A stretch of DNA of 64,000 bases from assembly GCF_014636475.1 (NCBI RefSeq), contig NZ_BMEL01000001.1, positions 1,054,001 through 1,118,000 of the forward strand, in the 5' to 3' direction. Shown in pieces: positions 32,114-40,291 of this stretch (the first letter of the stretch is position 1; each line of letters starts with the position of its first letter). The position numbers and the translations under genes are program-made. This DNA is from Halobacillus andaensis. Lineage in GTDB: Bacteria; Bacillota; Bacilli; Bacillales; Halobacillaceae. Under the pieces are notes generated by a model. It ran no database searches. It had not been told where the DNA came from and saw only the letters and a program-made list of their open reading frames with translations.

Positions 32114-33532
32114 TTAGGCGTCTTTTTCTAACATAGGTTCTTCATATGAAACCGCATCTTCATTTAATGGAGGCAGGGCAAATCCTGTATAACCATAAAT
32201 AATCGCGATCACCGGTGTGATAAAGCAAATAAAGGCATACGGTATATATCCCATTCCAATATTAAGCGTCGACATAATGAACACACCTGTTACCCCCCAT
32301 GGAATGAGCGGGTGAATAATCGTACCTGCATCTTCTAATGTTCTTGATAAGTTTTTCGGATGCAGGTTGGCGTTTTTATAACTGTCCTCCAGCATTTGGC
32401 CAGGCAAAATAATCGATAAATACTGTTCGCCAACCGCGACGTTAACGCCTAAGCATGAGAGGACGGTTGATAGTACAACGTTGCCCCGGCTTTTTAAGAA
32501 GTTTCGCATGCCATCAATGATCGCATGAGCAATGCCGATTTCTTTAATGATTCCTCCAAACGATAAAGCAATTAAAATAAGGGATACGCCAAAAAGCATA
32601 CTATCTAAACCACCTAATGACAGCAGGCTGTCAATGGCTTCATCTCCCGTTTCTGCGGTATACCCAAAGTGAGCGGTACTCATGATCTCGCCAAAGGTAA
32701 CACCAGGAACGGTATAGAACGTCGTAGCTACAGCTGCAATCAGTCCAATAACAAGAGCAGGAATGGAGCTCACTCGTCTAAACGCAAGTACAATAATTAA
32801 TAATGGGGAAATAAGAGCAATAGGTGTCAAATTGTACTCGCTGTTTAGCGTGGAAATCATCGCTTCTACATTACCCGTACTTGCTGTATCCTGGGTCGTC
32901 ATAAAACTAATAACTCCAAAGATAATCAGCGTAATTAGAAGGCTCGGTACTGTCGTCCAAAGCATATGTTTTATATGCTGGAAAATATCTACCTTAGCTG
33001 TGGCAGCCGTTAAGTTCGTTGTATCTGACAGCGGCGACATTTTATCTCCGAAGATGGCACCACACACAATAGCTCCGGCTGTCATGGCTGGTGAGATCTC
33101 CATTCCGTACGACACACCCATAAGAGCAATCCCGATCGTACTTATGGCGCTCCACGAGCTTCCCGTCATTGTAGCAACAACGGCTGTAATAATAACAGCT
33201 GAAACAAGAAAAATGGAAGGCGACAACACGTGAAGTCCGTAAAACGTAATAGTCTGCACTGTTCCGTTAAGCACCCAAACCCCTACTAAAATTCCAATTA
33301 AGCTAAGAATTAAAATGGCTGGTACGCCATGGGACACTCCTTTAGTTATGGCTTTCTCTAATTCCTTCCAGGAATAGCCGAGCTTAAATCCATAAAGCGT
33401 AACGATAACGGCAACCAGGACAATCGGAATGTGTGGGGCAGCTTCAAAAATGAGAATGCTGACGCCAAGAATGGCCACTACAGTTAAGAAAACGATGAGC
33501 GACATGGCAAACGAAGGTATTCTTTTTTCCAC
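32114..33532 (-). CDS. nhaC: NhaC-family Na+/H+ antiporter
   Basis: The GTG at 33532 follows AGGAGG at six bases; the frame from 33547 starts inside the ribosome site. The 472-residue protein has about 11 hydrophobic helices and the NhaC-type sequences 'GSSWSAISTIGIALMG' and 'GAIFGDKMSPLSDTTNLT'. It exchanges Na+ for H+ (or a malate/lactate-type coupled solute in some relatives). Presence in a catabolic operon suggests that it balances Na+ entering with the symporter or moves an organic acid. Confidence 0.88.
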   Translation of the reverse strand: MEKRIPSFAMSLIVFLTVVAILGVSILIFEAAPHIPIVLVAVIVTLYGFKLGYSWKELEKAITKGVSHGVPAILILSLIGILVGVWVLNGTVQTITFYGLHVLSPSIFLVSAVIITAVVATMTGSSWSAISTIGIALMGVSYGMEISPAMTAGAIVCGAIFGDKMSPLSDTTNLTAATAKVDIFQHIKHMLWTTVPSLLITLIIFGVISFMTTQDTASTGNVEAMISTLNSEYNLTPIALISPLLIIVLAFRRVSSIPALVIGLIAAVATTFYTVPGVTFGEIMSTAHFGYTAETGDEAIDSLLSLGGLDSMLFGVSLILIALSFGGIIKEIGIAHAIIDGMRNFLKSRGNVVLSTVLSCLGVNVAVGEQYLSIILPGQMLEDSYKNANLHPKNLSRTLEDAGTIIHPLIPWGVTGVFIMSTLNIGMGYIPYAFICFITPVIAIIYGYTGFALPPLNEDAVSYEEPMLEKDA

Positions 33533-33563
33533 AATACGCCTCCTCACTTTTTTTAACGATCGA

Positions 33564-34778
33564 CTACACTAACTTCACGAGCATTTTCGCCGGATGATGA
33601 ATATAATCCATAAACCGATTGACGAAAGCTGCTGCCTTCGCGCCATCTGCCACACGGTGATCGAACGTAAAGGAAACATTCATCACATCGCGAATAACAA
33701 TTTCTTCATTTATGACTACAGGAGCCCTTTTCGTTTTATGAAAAGCCATCAATCCTGTTTCAGGATAGTTTAAGATCGGTGTGGCGCCTGTACTTCCCAG
33801 AGGACCTACGTTACTAATCGTAAATGTCCCTTTTGATAAATCGGATGCAGCTAACTGATTTTCCTTCGCTTTTCTAGTCAACTCTTTCATGTCCTGATGA
33901 ATACGCTCCACAGACTTTTGCTCTACATTTTTAATGACAGGAACGATTAACCCTTCTTCTGTATCCGTGGCGATCCCGATGTTATAAACAGGCTCAAGCT
34001 CAATGCGTCCTTCCTCTTCATTGAGCTTAGCGTTAAAGATACGATGCTCCTGTAACGAAAGCTGAATCGCTTTTATAAAAAACGCAGCAACAGAAATAGA
34101 TGCCCCTTGCTGCTTAAGGTTACCCTTCAGTGATAGTAATTCGGTCATCATCACTTCATCAAAATGAGTGACATGGGGCGCTGTATAAAGCGACTGCTCC
34201 ATTTTCTTGGCAATTTGCTTCCTGCGGCCTCGGAACGGAATAAATTCCGGTTCTGCTTCTTCTTTAACCTCTGCATGCGTTGGTTCAACAACCATTTCTT
34301 CCGTTAATGTATGCGCTTTCAAAAATCGGTAAATATCCTCATCTGTAATTCGTCCGGAAGGCCCTGTACCTGTTACATCTTCAATATTCACGTCATGTTC
34401 TCTGGCAATTCGGCGAGTATGCGGTGATGCCTGCACTCGTTTATTCGGATTTTCCGTTTTATAGGGTTTCGTACTCGTTCCTGCTCCACCAGCGGCAGTA
34501 AGAGCCGGCTGTTTTGCTACACGTTCAACAAGCATCGAGTCAGAACTGGTTGTTTGAAGCGACAGGATCGTCGTTCCTACTTCCACTACATCTCCAATGT
34601 TAAATCGAAGAGCCTCTACCACTCCATCAGCGGGAGCTGTCAGTTCAGCTGTCATTTTGTCTGTTTGAATCTCGACAAGCGGCTCATCATTTTTGACACG
34701 CTGACCTGGTTTTACGTAATAATGTAAAATTTCTGCTTCGTGCATGCCTTCTCCAATATCATGTAACTTTACTTCCAT
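33564..34778 (-). CDS. E2 dihydrolipoyl acyltransferase of a 2-oxo acid dehydrogenase complex
   Basis: A 404-residue E2. Lipoyl domain at residues 1-76 with lipoyl-Lys41 (EIQTDKMTAE), an E1/E3-binding domain about 113-150 (QASPHTRRIAREHDVNIEDVTG), and the catalytic acyltransferase domain from about 175 with His374 and Asp378 (FDHRVADG). The product transfers an acyl group to CoA. It belongs with the E1 subunits upstream; no E3 gene is in the operon, so lipoamide dehydrogenase must come from elsewhere. Closest in layout to branched-chain or aromatic 2-oxo acid complexes. Confidence 0.93.
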   Translation of the reverse strand: MEVKLHDIGEGMHEAEILHYYVKPGQRVKNDEPLVEIQTDKMTAELTAPADGVVEALRFNIGDVVEVGTTILSLQTTSSDSMLVERVAKQPALTAAGGAGTSTKPYKTENPNKRVQASPHTRRIAREHDVNIEDVTGTGPSGRITDEDIYRFLKAHTLTEEMVVEPTHAEVKEEAEPEFIPFRGRRKQIAKKMEQSLYTAPHVTHFDEVMMTELLSLKGNLKQQGASISVAAFFIKAIQLSLQEHRIFNAKLNEEEGRIELEPVYNIGIATDTEEGLIVPVIKNVEQKSVERIHQDMKELTRKAKENQLAASDLSKGTFTISNVGPLGSTGATPILNYPETGLMAFHKTKRAPVVINEEIVIRDVMNVSFTFDHRVADGAKAAAFVNRFMDYIHHPAKMLVKLV

Positions 34779-34796
34779 TCGTCTATCCCCCTTCTC

Positions 34797-35798
34797 TTAA
34801 TATTTCAGCGTATGTTCAACAGCAGCTGTAACTTTACGTGCACTTGGTAAGTAGTCCTGCTCTAACGAATATACAGGAACGGGCGTATCAAATCCTGTCA
34901 CTTTTTGCACAGGGGCTTTTAGATAGAAAAACGCGGCATCGTTAATGACCGAAATAATATCGCCGCTGACGCCTCCGGTTTCTGGAGCTTCATGAACGAC
35001 GACGACTCTGCCCGTTTTCTCCACGGATTGTTTAATCGCTTCTTTGTCTAGCGGATACAACGTACGCAAGTCTATGATTTCACACGTGGCCTCATGAGCT
35101 GATTCCCATTTTTGAACAGCCTGCACAGTATCCTGTACCATAGCTCCCCACGTTAAAATCGTTACATCATTTCCCTCTTTTACTGTAGAAGCTTTCCCTA
35201 ATGGAATCGAATAGTTGTCTTCCGGTACCTCTGTTCGTCCTGTACGATAGCAGCGCATCGGCTCAATAAATAAAACAGGATCGGGATCCTTAATGCTTGC
35301 GATCAAGAGCCCTTTCGCATCGTATGCATTTGATGGAGTGACGACCTTTAAGCCTGGTATATGTGTAAAAAGGGCTTCCACACTGTCCGAGTGAATTTCA
35401 GGTGCTTTTACTCCTGCTCCATAAGGCGCACGAATGACCATTGGAACTGTATAGCGACCAAGCGAACGCTGCCTCATCCTCGTCGCATGAGTCATAATTT
35501 GATTAAACGCAGGGTAAATAAACCCAAAAAATTGCATTTCACAAATTGGTTTGAATCCATTTACTGCTAGACCGACCGAAGTCCCGATAATACCGGACTC
35601 AGCCAGCGGCGTATCTACGACCCGTTCTTCACCAAACTCCTGCACTAAGCCATCAGTCGCTCGAAACACCCCGCCATTAACTCCGACATCTTCCCCTAAA
35701 ACAAGGACAGACTCATCCTCTCGCATCATCGTCCGCATCGCATCGGTAATAGCTTGCACCATCGTTAACTTCTTCACTTCTGTCGCCACTGTCGTCAT
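34797..35798 (-). CDS. E1-beta subunit of a 2-oxo acid dehydrogenase
   Basis: A 333-residue transketolase-pyrimidine-domain protein ('VLVLGEDVGVNGGVFRAT', 'DTPLAESGIIGTSVGLAVNG', 'GRVVVVHEAPETGG'). With the alpha subunit it forms the alpha2beta2 ThDP enzyme that decarboxylates a 2-oxo acid. Its ATG overlaps the E1-alpha stop by four bases. Substrate is not fixed by sequence; the HisC-type aminotransferase in the same operon points to an amino-acid-derived keto acid. Confidence 0.93.
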   Translation of the reverse strand: MTTVATEVKKLTMVQAITDAMRTMMREDESVLVLGEDVGVNGGVFRATDGLVQEFGEERVVDTPLAESGIIGTSVGLAVNGFKPICEMQFFGFIYPAFNQIMTHATRMRQRSLGRYTVPMVIRAPYGAGVKAPEIHSDSVEALFTHIPGLKVVTPSNAYDAKGLLIASIKDPDPVLFIEPMRCYRTGRTEVPEDNYSIPLGKASTVKEGNDVTILTWGAMVQDTVQAVQKWESAHEATCEIIDLRTLYPLDKEAIKQSVEKTGRVVVVHEAPETGGVSGDIISVINDAAFFYLKAPVQKVTGFDTPVPVYSLEQDYLPSARKVTAAVEHTLKY

Positions 35799-36865
35799 TG
35801 GCTGACCTCCTTGCCCACACGCTTATGCTGCTCCCGCTGCTCTTCAATCGTCCACGTCGGTTCAGCAAACACATGATCAAACAGCTGATCAATGTCAGCA
35901 GCCTTAAAGCCTTCAGCTTCCTTAAGCGCATGATTGATTTCTTCGGTAATCTCTTCTTCCATTCTTCCTTTTTCCTCGTCGTTCCACCAGCCTTGATTTT
36001 TCAGAAGACGTTCAACTCGCAGCAGCGGGTCCGTTGTTTCCCGGCGGATTTCACTTTCTTGCTGATCCCGATATTTAGACGGATCATCTGCCGTCGTATG
36101 GGCGCCATACCTCCATGTTACGGCTTCAATGAGTGTGGGTCCTTCCCCATTTCGAGCCCGTGCCACTGCCTTTTTTGTTTCATAATAAACGGCCACAATA
36201 TCGTTACCGTCCACGCGAAGACTTGGTATATCATAAGCGAGACCTTTTTGCGCAATGGTTTTCGACTTCATCTGTTTTTCCATAGGCACACTAATCGCAA
36301 AGCCATTATTCTGATTAAAAAATACGACAGGTGTGTTAAACACGCTGGCAAAATTCAGCCCCTCATGAAAATCGCCTTCTGACGTTGCCCCATCACCGAA
36401 ATAAACGATCGACACCCGGTCGCTGTTTTTCTTTTTCTCCGCCCAGGCTGTACCTGTTGCGTGAAGCAGCTGAGAGGCAATCGGCACGGCTGGAGGAAAA
36501 ATATTCTTGCCCTCAGGCGGGATACTCCCTTCCAAACGCCCTTTCCAATAGAGAAATAGATTACGCAGGGAATGCCCAAACGTCATTGTTGCCGCATGAT
36601 CTCGATAGGTTGGAAACATCCAATCCCCGTCCTCCACGGCTAAAGCACTGCCGACTTGAGCTGCCTCTTGCCCTTCATACTGAACATATGTCCCAATCCG
36701 GCCTTGGCGCTGAAGATTTAAACATTTTTTATCCATCATCCTCGCCCGCAGCATCGTTCGATAAAACTCATAAAGCTGGTTTTGATCAAGCTTCGTTTCA
36801 TCGTGAATCAGTTCACCTTTTTCATTCACATACTGAACAATCGGAAATTGATTTTCTACCCCCAT
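35795..36865 (-). CDS. E1-alpha subunit of a 2-oxo acid dehydrogenase
   Basis: The ATG at 36865 is seven bases after GAGGAGG; an ATG at 36871 directly abuts the site. The 356-residue protein has the ThDP-binding motif GDGATSEGDFHEGLNFASV...NN and the phosphorylation-loop-like 'YRYGAHTTADDPSKYR' region typical of branched-chain-type E1-alpha. It decarboxylates a 2-oxo acid and reductively acylates the E2 lipoyl group. hisC ends three bases upstream, so all are one transcript. Confidence 0.93.
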   Translation of the reverse strand: MGVENQFPIVQYVNEKGELIHDETKLDQNQLYEFYRTMLRARMMDKKCLNLQRQGRIGTYVQYEGQEAAQVGSALAVEDGDWMFPTYRDHAATMTFGHSLRNLFLYWKGRLEGSIPPEGKNIFPPAVPIASQLLHATGTAWAEKKKNSDRVSIVYFGDGATSEGDFHEGLNFASVFNTPVVFFNQNNGFAISVPMEKQMKSKTIAQKGLAYDIPSLRVDGNDIVAVYYETKKAVARARNGEGPTLIEAVTWRYGAHTTADDPSKYRDQQESEIRRETTDPLLRVERLLKNQGWWNDEEKGRMEEEITEEINHALKEAEGFKAADIDQLFDHVFAEPTWTIEEQREQHKRVGKEVSQ

Positions 36866-36867
36866 TT

Positions 36868-37989
36868 TCATCCTCCTCGTTCCTCTTTTACTGGTAAAAC
36901 CTCCATATTTAAAATCTGCCTTAGTTCCCGAATAAACGATTCATTTTCTTCATCCTGACCGATCGTTACTCGAATCATCGTCGGATAGCCCATGAGATGC
37001 CCAGGACGTATAATAATGCCTGCGTTTAAAAGCTCTTCATATACTTTTTCCGCCGGGAAGCCAACGTCGACCATAATAAAGTTCGTCTGCGTCGTGAAGT
37101 AGTCCAGCCCCATGTCTTCAAAGTGACGAGTAAGATATCGCCGTCCTTCTCTATTTTCAGCAATGGTTTCGATCAAAAATGCTTCATCTTCCAAAGAAGC
37201 AGATGCCGCTGCTTCCGCCAGCCGGTTCACGTTAAATGGATCTTTTACTTTTCTCAACTGATGAACAATCCCAGGATGCATCATTCCGTATCCGATACGA
37301 AGTGCCGCCAGTCCGTATACTTTTGAAAACGTTCGTAAAATCACCATATTGGGATAATCATCAAGCAGCGACAATGTTTCTAAGTACTCTTTACTATCGG
37401 CATACTCATAATAGGCTTCATCCATTACGAGCAGAACGTTGGAAGGAACTTGTTCGATGAAATCTTTCAAAGCTTGGCGCTCCACAATCGTTCCTGTTGG
37501 GTTATTCGGATTGCACACAAACACCATCTTTGTCTCGTTTGTGATCGCGCGCAGCAGCCCGTCAAGATCATGGGTCCCATTCTTCATGCCGACTTCAACG
37601 GGGATTCCTCCTTCAATGAGGACGTTCGTTTTATAGCGTGGAAACGTCACACTCGCCATAACGACTTCATCCCCCTGGTTTATGTACGACCGAGTTAACA
37701 ATCGAATGATTTCGTCTGAACCATTGCCAAAAATGAGCTGATCCGAGGATATCCCTAATCTTGCTGCCAACTTAAGCGCTAATGCCGGCGACGTCGTTTC
37801 TGGATACCTTGTCATTTCCTTCATTTCTTCACGTATCGCCTCTTCTGCAAGCGGGGAACACCCAAAAGGATTTTCATTGGAAGCCATTTTCAATATTTTT
37901 GTTAATCCTTTTTCTCTCTGTAACTCCTCGATCGGCTTGCCAGGCGAATACATCGAAATGCCTTCAAGCTGTGGACGCGGCTCTATCAT
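36868..37989 (-). CDS. hisC: HisC-type aminotransferase (histidinol-phosphate / aromatic amino acid)
   Basis: A 373-residue class I/II PLP aminotransferase. PNNPTG at 161-166, Asp190 (VMDEAYYEY) and PLP-Lys223 (TFSKVYGLAALRIG) are visible. In Bacillus, HisC also transaminates tyrosine and phenylalanine. No other his gene is nearby; instead it leads an operon with E1-alpha, E1-beta and E2, so here it probably makes 4-hydroxyphenylpyruvate or another aromatic keto acid from an amino acid. AAAGGAGGAATAG precedes the ATG; a cre-like site is about 90 bp upstream. Confidence 0.9.
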   Translation of the reverse strand: MIEPRPQLEGISMYSPGKPIEELQREKGLTKILKMASNENPFGCSPLAEEAIREEMKEMTRYPETTSPALALKLAARLGISSDQLIFGNGSDEIIRLLTRSYINQGDEVVMASVTFPRYKTNVLIEGGIPVEVGMKNGTHDLDGLLRAITNETKMVFVCNPNNPTGTIVERQALKDFIEQVPSNVLLVMDEAYYEYADSKEYLETLSLLDDYPNMVILRTFSKVYGLAALRIGYGMMHPGIVHQLRKVKDPFNVNRLAEAAASASLEDEAFLIETIAENREGRRYLTRHFEDMGLDYFTTQTNFIMVDVGFPAEKVYEELLNAGIIIRPGHLMGYPTMIRVTIGQDEENESFIRELRQILNMEVLPVKEERGG

Positions 37990-38080
37990 AGACTATTCCT
38001 CCTTTATTCCATCTGTAAAAAAACGGTATCAGATTCAGTTTAGAATTATCTAAATTTTCTCTCAAGAATGTTATTTAAAG

Positions 38081-38094
38081 TGATATTGCTTTCA
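38081..38094 (+). promoter_or_regulatory. cre-like site before the hisC-E1-E2 operon
   Basis: TGATATTGCTTTCA matches TGWNANCGNTNWCA except for T at the central C, 92 bp upstream of hisC. A TTTAGA/TCTAAA inverted repeat lies at 38039-38054. Confidence 0.4.
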
Positions 38095-38295
38095 CGCACT
38101 AAAATAAGGAGGGCGAATGTAAGACATGGGCTTGATTCAGCAAGTGATCAAAGAGTTACTGCAGGTGGAACGTATAGGAAGTATACGAAACTTATATAGG
38201 AGCGGACAGAATTTCTTGCTCTATGAGTCGAAAGCCTTTCCACTTTCTACTCTTCCTACATAGAGTAGAGTATTAGACAAAAAGGTGGTGAAGGT

Positions 38296-38445
38296 ATGAG
38301 TTATTATGGTGGAGGCCTAGGAGGCTTCGGCGGCGGTCCTTTTGGTGGCGGCTATGGCGGCTACGGTAAAGGAAAAGGTTTTGCGCTGATCGTCGTGTTG
38401 TTTATTCTGTTGATTATTGTAGGAACATCGTATGTTAAATACTAG
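38296..38445 (+). CDS. yjcZ: YjcZ-family sporulation peptide, 49 aa
   Basis: The ATG at 38296 follows AAAGGTGGTGAAGG. The product is MSYYGGG followed by a Gly/Tyr/Phe-rich stretch (residues 5-28) and a hydrophobic helix ALIVVLFILLIIVG (30-43). This is the exact plan of the YjcZ family of small spore-associated membrane proteins. The longer glycine section is a lineage variation. The upstream DNA (38100-38295) is non-coding and contains an imperfect CTACTC/TAGAGTAG palindrome. Confidence 0.9.
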   Translation: MSYYGGGLGGFGGGPFGGGYGGYGKGKGFALIVVLFILLIIVGTSYVKY

Positions 38446-38490
38446 AAGGTGAACAAACCACATCCATTCCTTCAGTTACATTTTCTCACC

Positions 38491-38522
38491 AAAAAAGCCA
38501 GGACCGGGTCGCCTGGCTTTTA
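38491..38522. terminator. Bidirectional terminator
   Basis: AGCCAGG (38496-38502) pairs with CCTGGCT (38512-38518), with A run on one side and T run on the other, between the convergent yjcZ and GNAT genes. Confidence 0.9.
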
Positions 38523-39266
38523 ATCTATCTTCTGAATTTCATACTGAACTCCTATACACTCGTAATTTTGTTTTCGATACATATTCCTCGCCGTGTCTTC
38601 CCCATCAGCTACTAGAATAACCGTTTTATGAAGGTTTCGTTTCATAACAAATCGCTGCAGCTCAGTTCCTATGCCTTTTCTCTGAAATTTGTCCTCTACC
38701 ACTAAATGGTCAATTTCCACAGTATGTTCCGTGTGGATAAGTGTAACAGATCCAGCAGGCTCGCCATTAAAATAAGCAAGGACCATCTCAATAGAAGGAT
38801 CGTGGAACAACCTGCGATTAAGATCGATTTTTTGATCGGCAAAATCAATACCAAACGCTACGTCTTGTTCATAATGAAGACGGAGGAACGTGCTAAGGTT
38901 TTTCTCAGAGATGAGTTCGAGTTTTATATCAGCCTGAGGAGCTGCCTCTGGGAAATCTTTCGGCTGAATTTTATATAATTCAAGAAAACCTACTTCAAAA
39001 CTATGATCCTTTAAATAGTTCATAAGCTGTTTATCTGGCTTCTCGTTTTCCGGAAGATAAAATTTCACGTGCTTTTGTCCTTTGCTAAGATGAAAATCAC
39101 GTAAGTACGAATAAGCTTCTTTAAATTCTTCCAACGTAGGGACCTTCTTAAATTGCAAAAAGTTACTATCATATCGGACAAGCATTTCTGGATAATGATA
39201 GTGATGATAGGTTTCATTTTCGTAAATATGGTGCCCAATTCTATGAATATTGTTAAATGTTATCAT
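38520..39266 (-). CDS. GNAT-family N-acetyltransferase
   Basis: GGAGG six bases before the ATG at 39266 (MITFNNIHRIGHHIYENE...) gives 248 residues and a 14-bp overlap with the preceding gene; the longer frame is unlikely. The C-terminal half is a GNAT domain: 'MVLAYFNGEPAGSVTLIH', 'VEIDHLVVEDKFQRKGIGTELQRFV' with the acetyl-CoA-binding RKGIG. The N-terminal half (about 1-115) may be a second, degenerate GNAT fold. Substrate unknown. Confidence 0.85.
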   Translation of the reverse strand: MITFNNIHRIGHHIYENETYHHYHYPEMLVRYDSNFLQFKKVPTLEEFKEAYSYLRDFHLSKGQKHVKFYLPENEKPDKQLMNYLKDHSFEVGFLELYKIQPKDFPEAAPQADIKLELISEKNLSTFLRLHYEQDVAFGIDFADQKIDLNRRLFHDPSIEMVLAYFNGEPAGSVTLIHTEHTVEIDHLVVEDKFQRKGIGTELQRFVMKRNLHKTVILVADGEDTARNMYRKQNYECIGVQYEIQKID

Positions 39267-39609
39267 TCGTTTCCTCCACATCAATTGCTTGAGTTTGTTC
39301 TTCATTCCGCTTCTTCCTGCGCTTTAGGAATGCTGTGATCACACCAATAATTAAAGCAAGTAAGCCGTTAAACAGAGTAAGAAGACCGACCATAGCACCG
39401 CCTAAGCCGGCTCCCTCTTTCGTTGAGTCCGGATCAGCAGATATCAAGAAAAGATAACCAGTAAGAAACCCTGCTACTGGAGCTGAGAGCATCAGCAGCA
39501 TTCCTGATACAAATAACGGAAGGCGTTCTGTCTTTTGAAGGTGATAAGCTCCGACATTCATAGCAAGCAACAGAGCAAAAAATAACAAAAGAATAATAGA
39601 ATCCATCAT
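39253..39609 (-). CDS. Membrane protein, 118 aa
   Basis: AAGGAGG precedes tandem ATG codons at 39609. Three hydrophobic helices (about residues 4-20, 30-57, 70-95) and a basic then acidic tail (KRRKKRNEEQTQAIDVEETNDNI). It overlaps both neighbours by a few bases, marking it as part of the 38520-41481 operon. Function unknown. Confidence 0.7.
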   Translation of the reverse strand: MMDSIILLLFFALLLAMNVGAYHLQKTERLPLFVSGMLLMLSAPVAGFLTGYLFLISADPDSTKEGAGLGGAMVGLLTLFNGLLALIIGVITAFLKRRKKRNEEQTQAIDVEETNDNI

Positions 39610-40034
39610 CAGCCTCCTTCTCGCTGATCTGGTATGTCAATAATAACTTCTTTTGAAGAACTCCCATCACGATCGAATATCCAATATTCAAAGTCATGAT
39701 CTCGACCAGCGAAGTTACGATCGACGGTTATGAGAAACTGTTCACTTTTTCGAAAGAAAAGAGTCCCTCCTGCAAAGGCATGTAAGTTAGTTACCTGTTC
39801 GACTTCTTCACCTTCCCTCGTCATGTGAAACACTTCGTATTGGAAAGAAAGGGAGGCATCCCCATCTTGATAATAAGGGAAAACGATCGTTTTATCATCT
39901 TCAGATAAATCAGGTTGATCCCCCAACCCTGTCCTGCCGGGTGGTCCTTCAGCTGAAATCCCCGCCCAGTAAACCAGCCCAAATAGAAGCACTACGCCTC
40001 CGATAAAAATAAAGTTTTTCTTTTTTAATGACAT
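39609..40034 (-). CDS. Membrane-anchored protein with beta-propeller-like strand repeats
   Basis: The ATG at 40034 (MSLKKKNFIFIGGVVLLFGLVYW) has a GGAAGGCGGA region upstream and avoids overlap with the preceding gene. One N-terminal anchor helix (residues 7-24) is followed by an extracytoplasmic part with PD40/TolB-like strands ('LSEDDKTIVFPYYQDGD', 'YEVFHMTREGEEVEQVTN', 'DFEYWIFDRDGSS'). At 141 residues it is only a fragment of a propeller. Function unknown. Confidence 0.65.
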   Translation of the reverse strand: MSLKKKNFIFIGGVVLLFGLVYWAGISAEGPPGRTGLGDQPDLSEDDKTIVFPYYQDGDASLSFQYEVFHMTREGEEVEQVTNLHAFAGGTLFFRKSEQFLITVDRNFAGRDHDFEYWIFDRDGSSSKEVIIDIPDQREGG

Positions 40035-40038
40035 TTGT

Positions 40039-40287
40039 TCATCCGCCTTCCAGCCGATCCTTTGCAAACACATACAACACCAATCCAATGAGCATCGTAA
40101 TGGCTCCATACATTCCTATAGTCAACATTGAGAACAAACCAACAATCATAACCAGTGCCCCGCAGCCAACGACTAGTGCCGCTGTTACTAATGGGGCCTG
40201 CCTCTTTTTCATAAGCAACAAAGTAAAGTGGGTGAGGAAAAATGCTATTACAGCCGGCTATCCCACTGTTTGAAAGAAAGTTACCAT
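40039..40287 (-). pseudogene. Small membrane protein interrupted by an amber codon
   Basis: Starting at the ATG at 40287, which has a GGGGGTGATGAG site, the frame reads MVTFFQTVG, then TAG at 40258-40260, then continues PAVIAFFLTHFTLLLMKKRQAP... to 40039 with three hydrophobic segments. The downstream part alone has no ribosome site, so the natural product is probably the 82-codon frame with one nonsense mutation (TGG or CAG to TAG). It lies five bases after the upstream permease-like gene. Confidence 0.65.
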
Positions 40288-40291
40288 CTCA

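Noticed and set aside
35798-36382. 194-codon plus-strand frame antisense to E1-alpha
   Set aside because: The minus-strand frame has recognisable ThDP motifs; this is a shadow of its codon bias.
37990-38120. Sigma-54 promoter before the 2-oxo acid dehydrogenase operon
   Set aside because: Branched-chain keto acid operons of Bacillus can use SigL, but no TGGCAC-N5-TTGC pattern was found here, nor a BkdR gene.
37990-38290. T-box or other riboswitch before hisC
   Set aside because: No T-box core sequence or long leader structure is visible; only short palindromes and a cre-like site.
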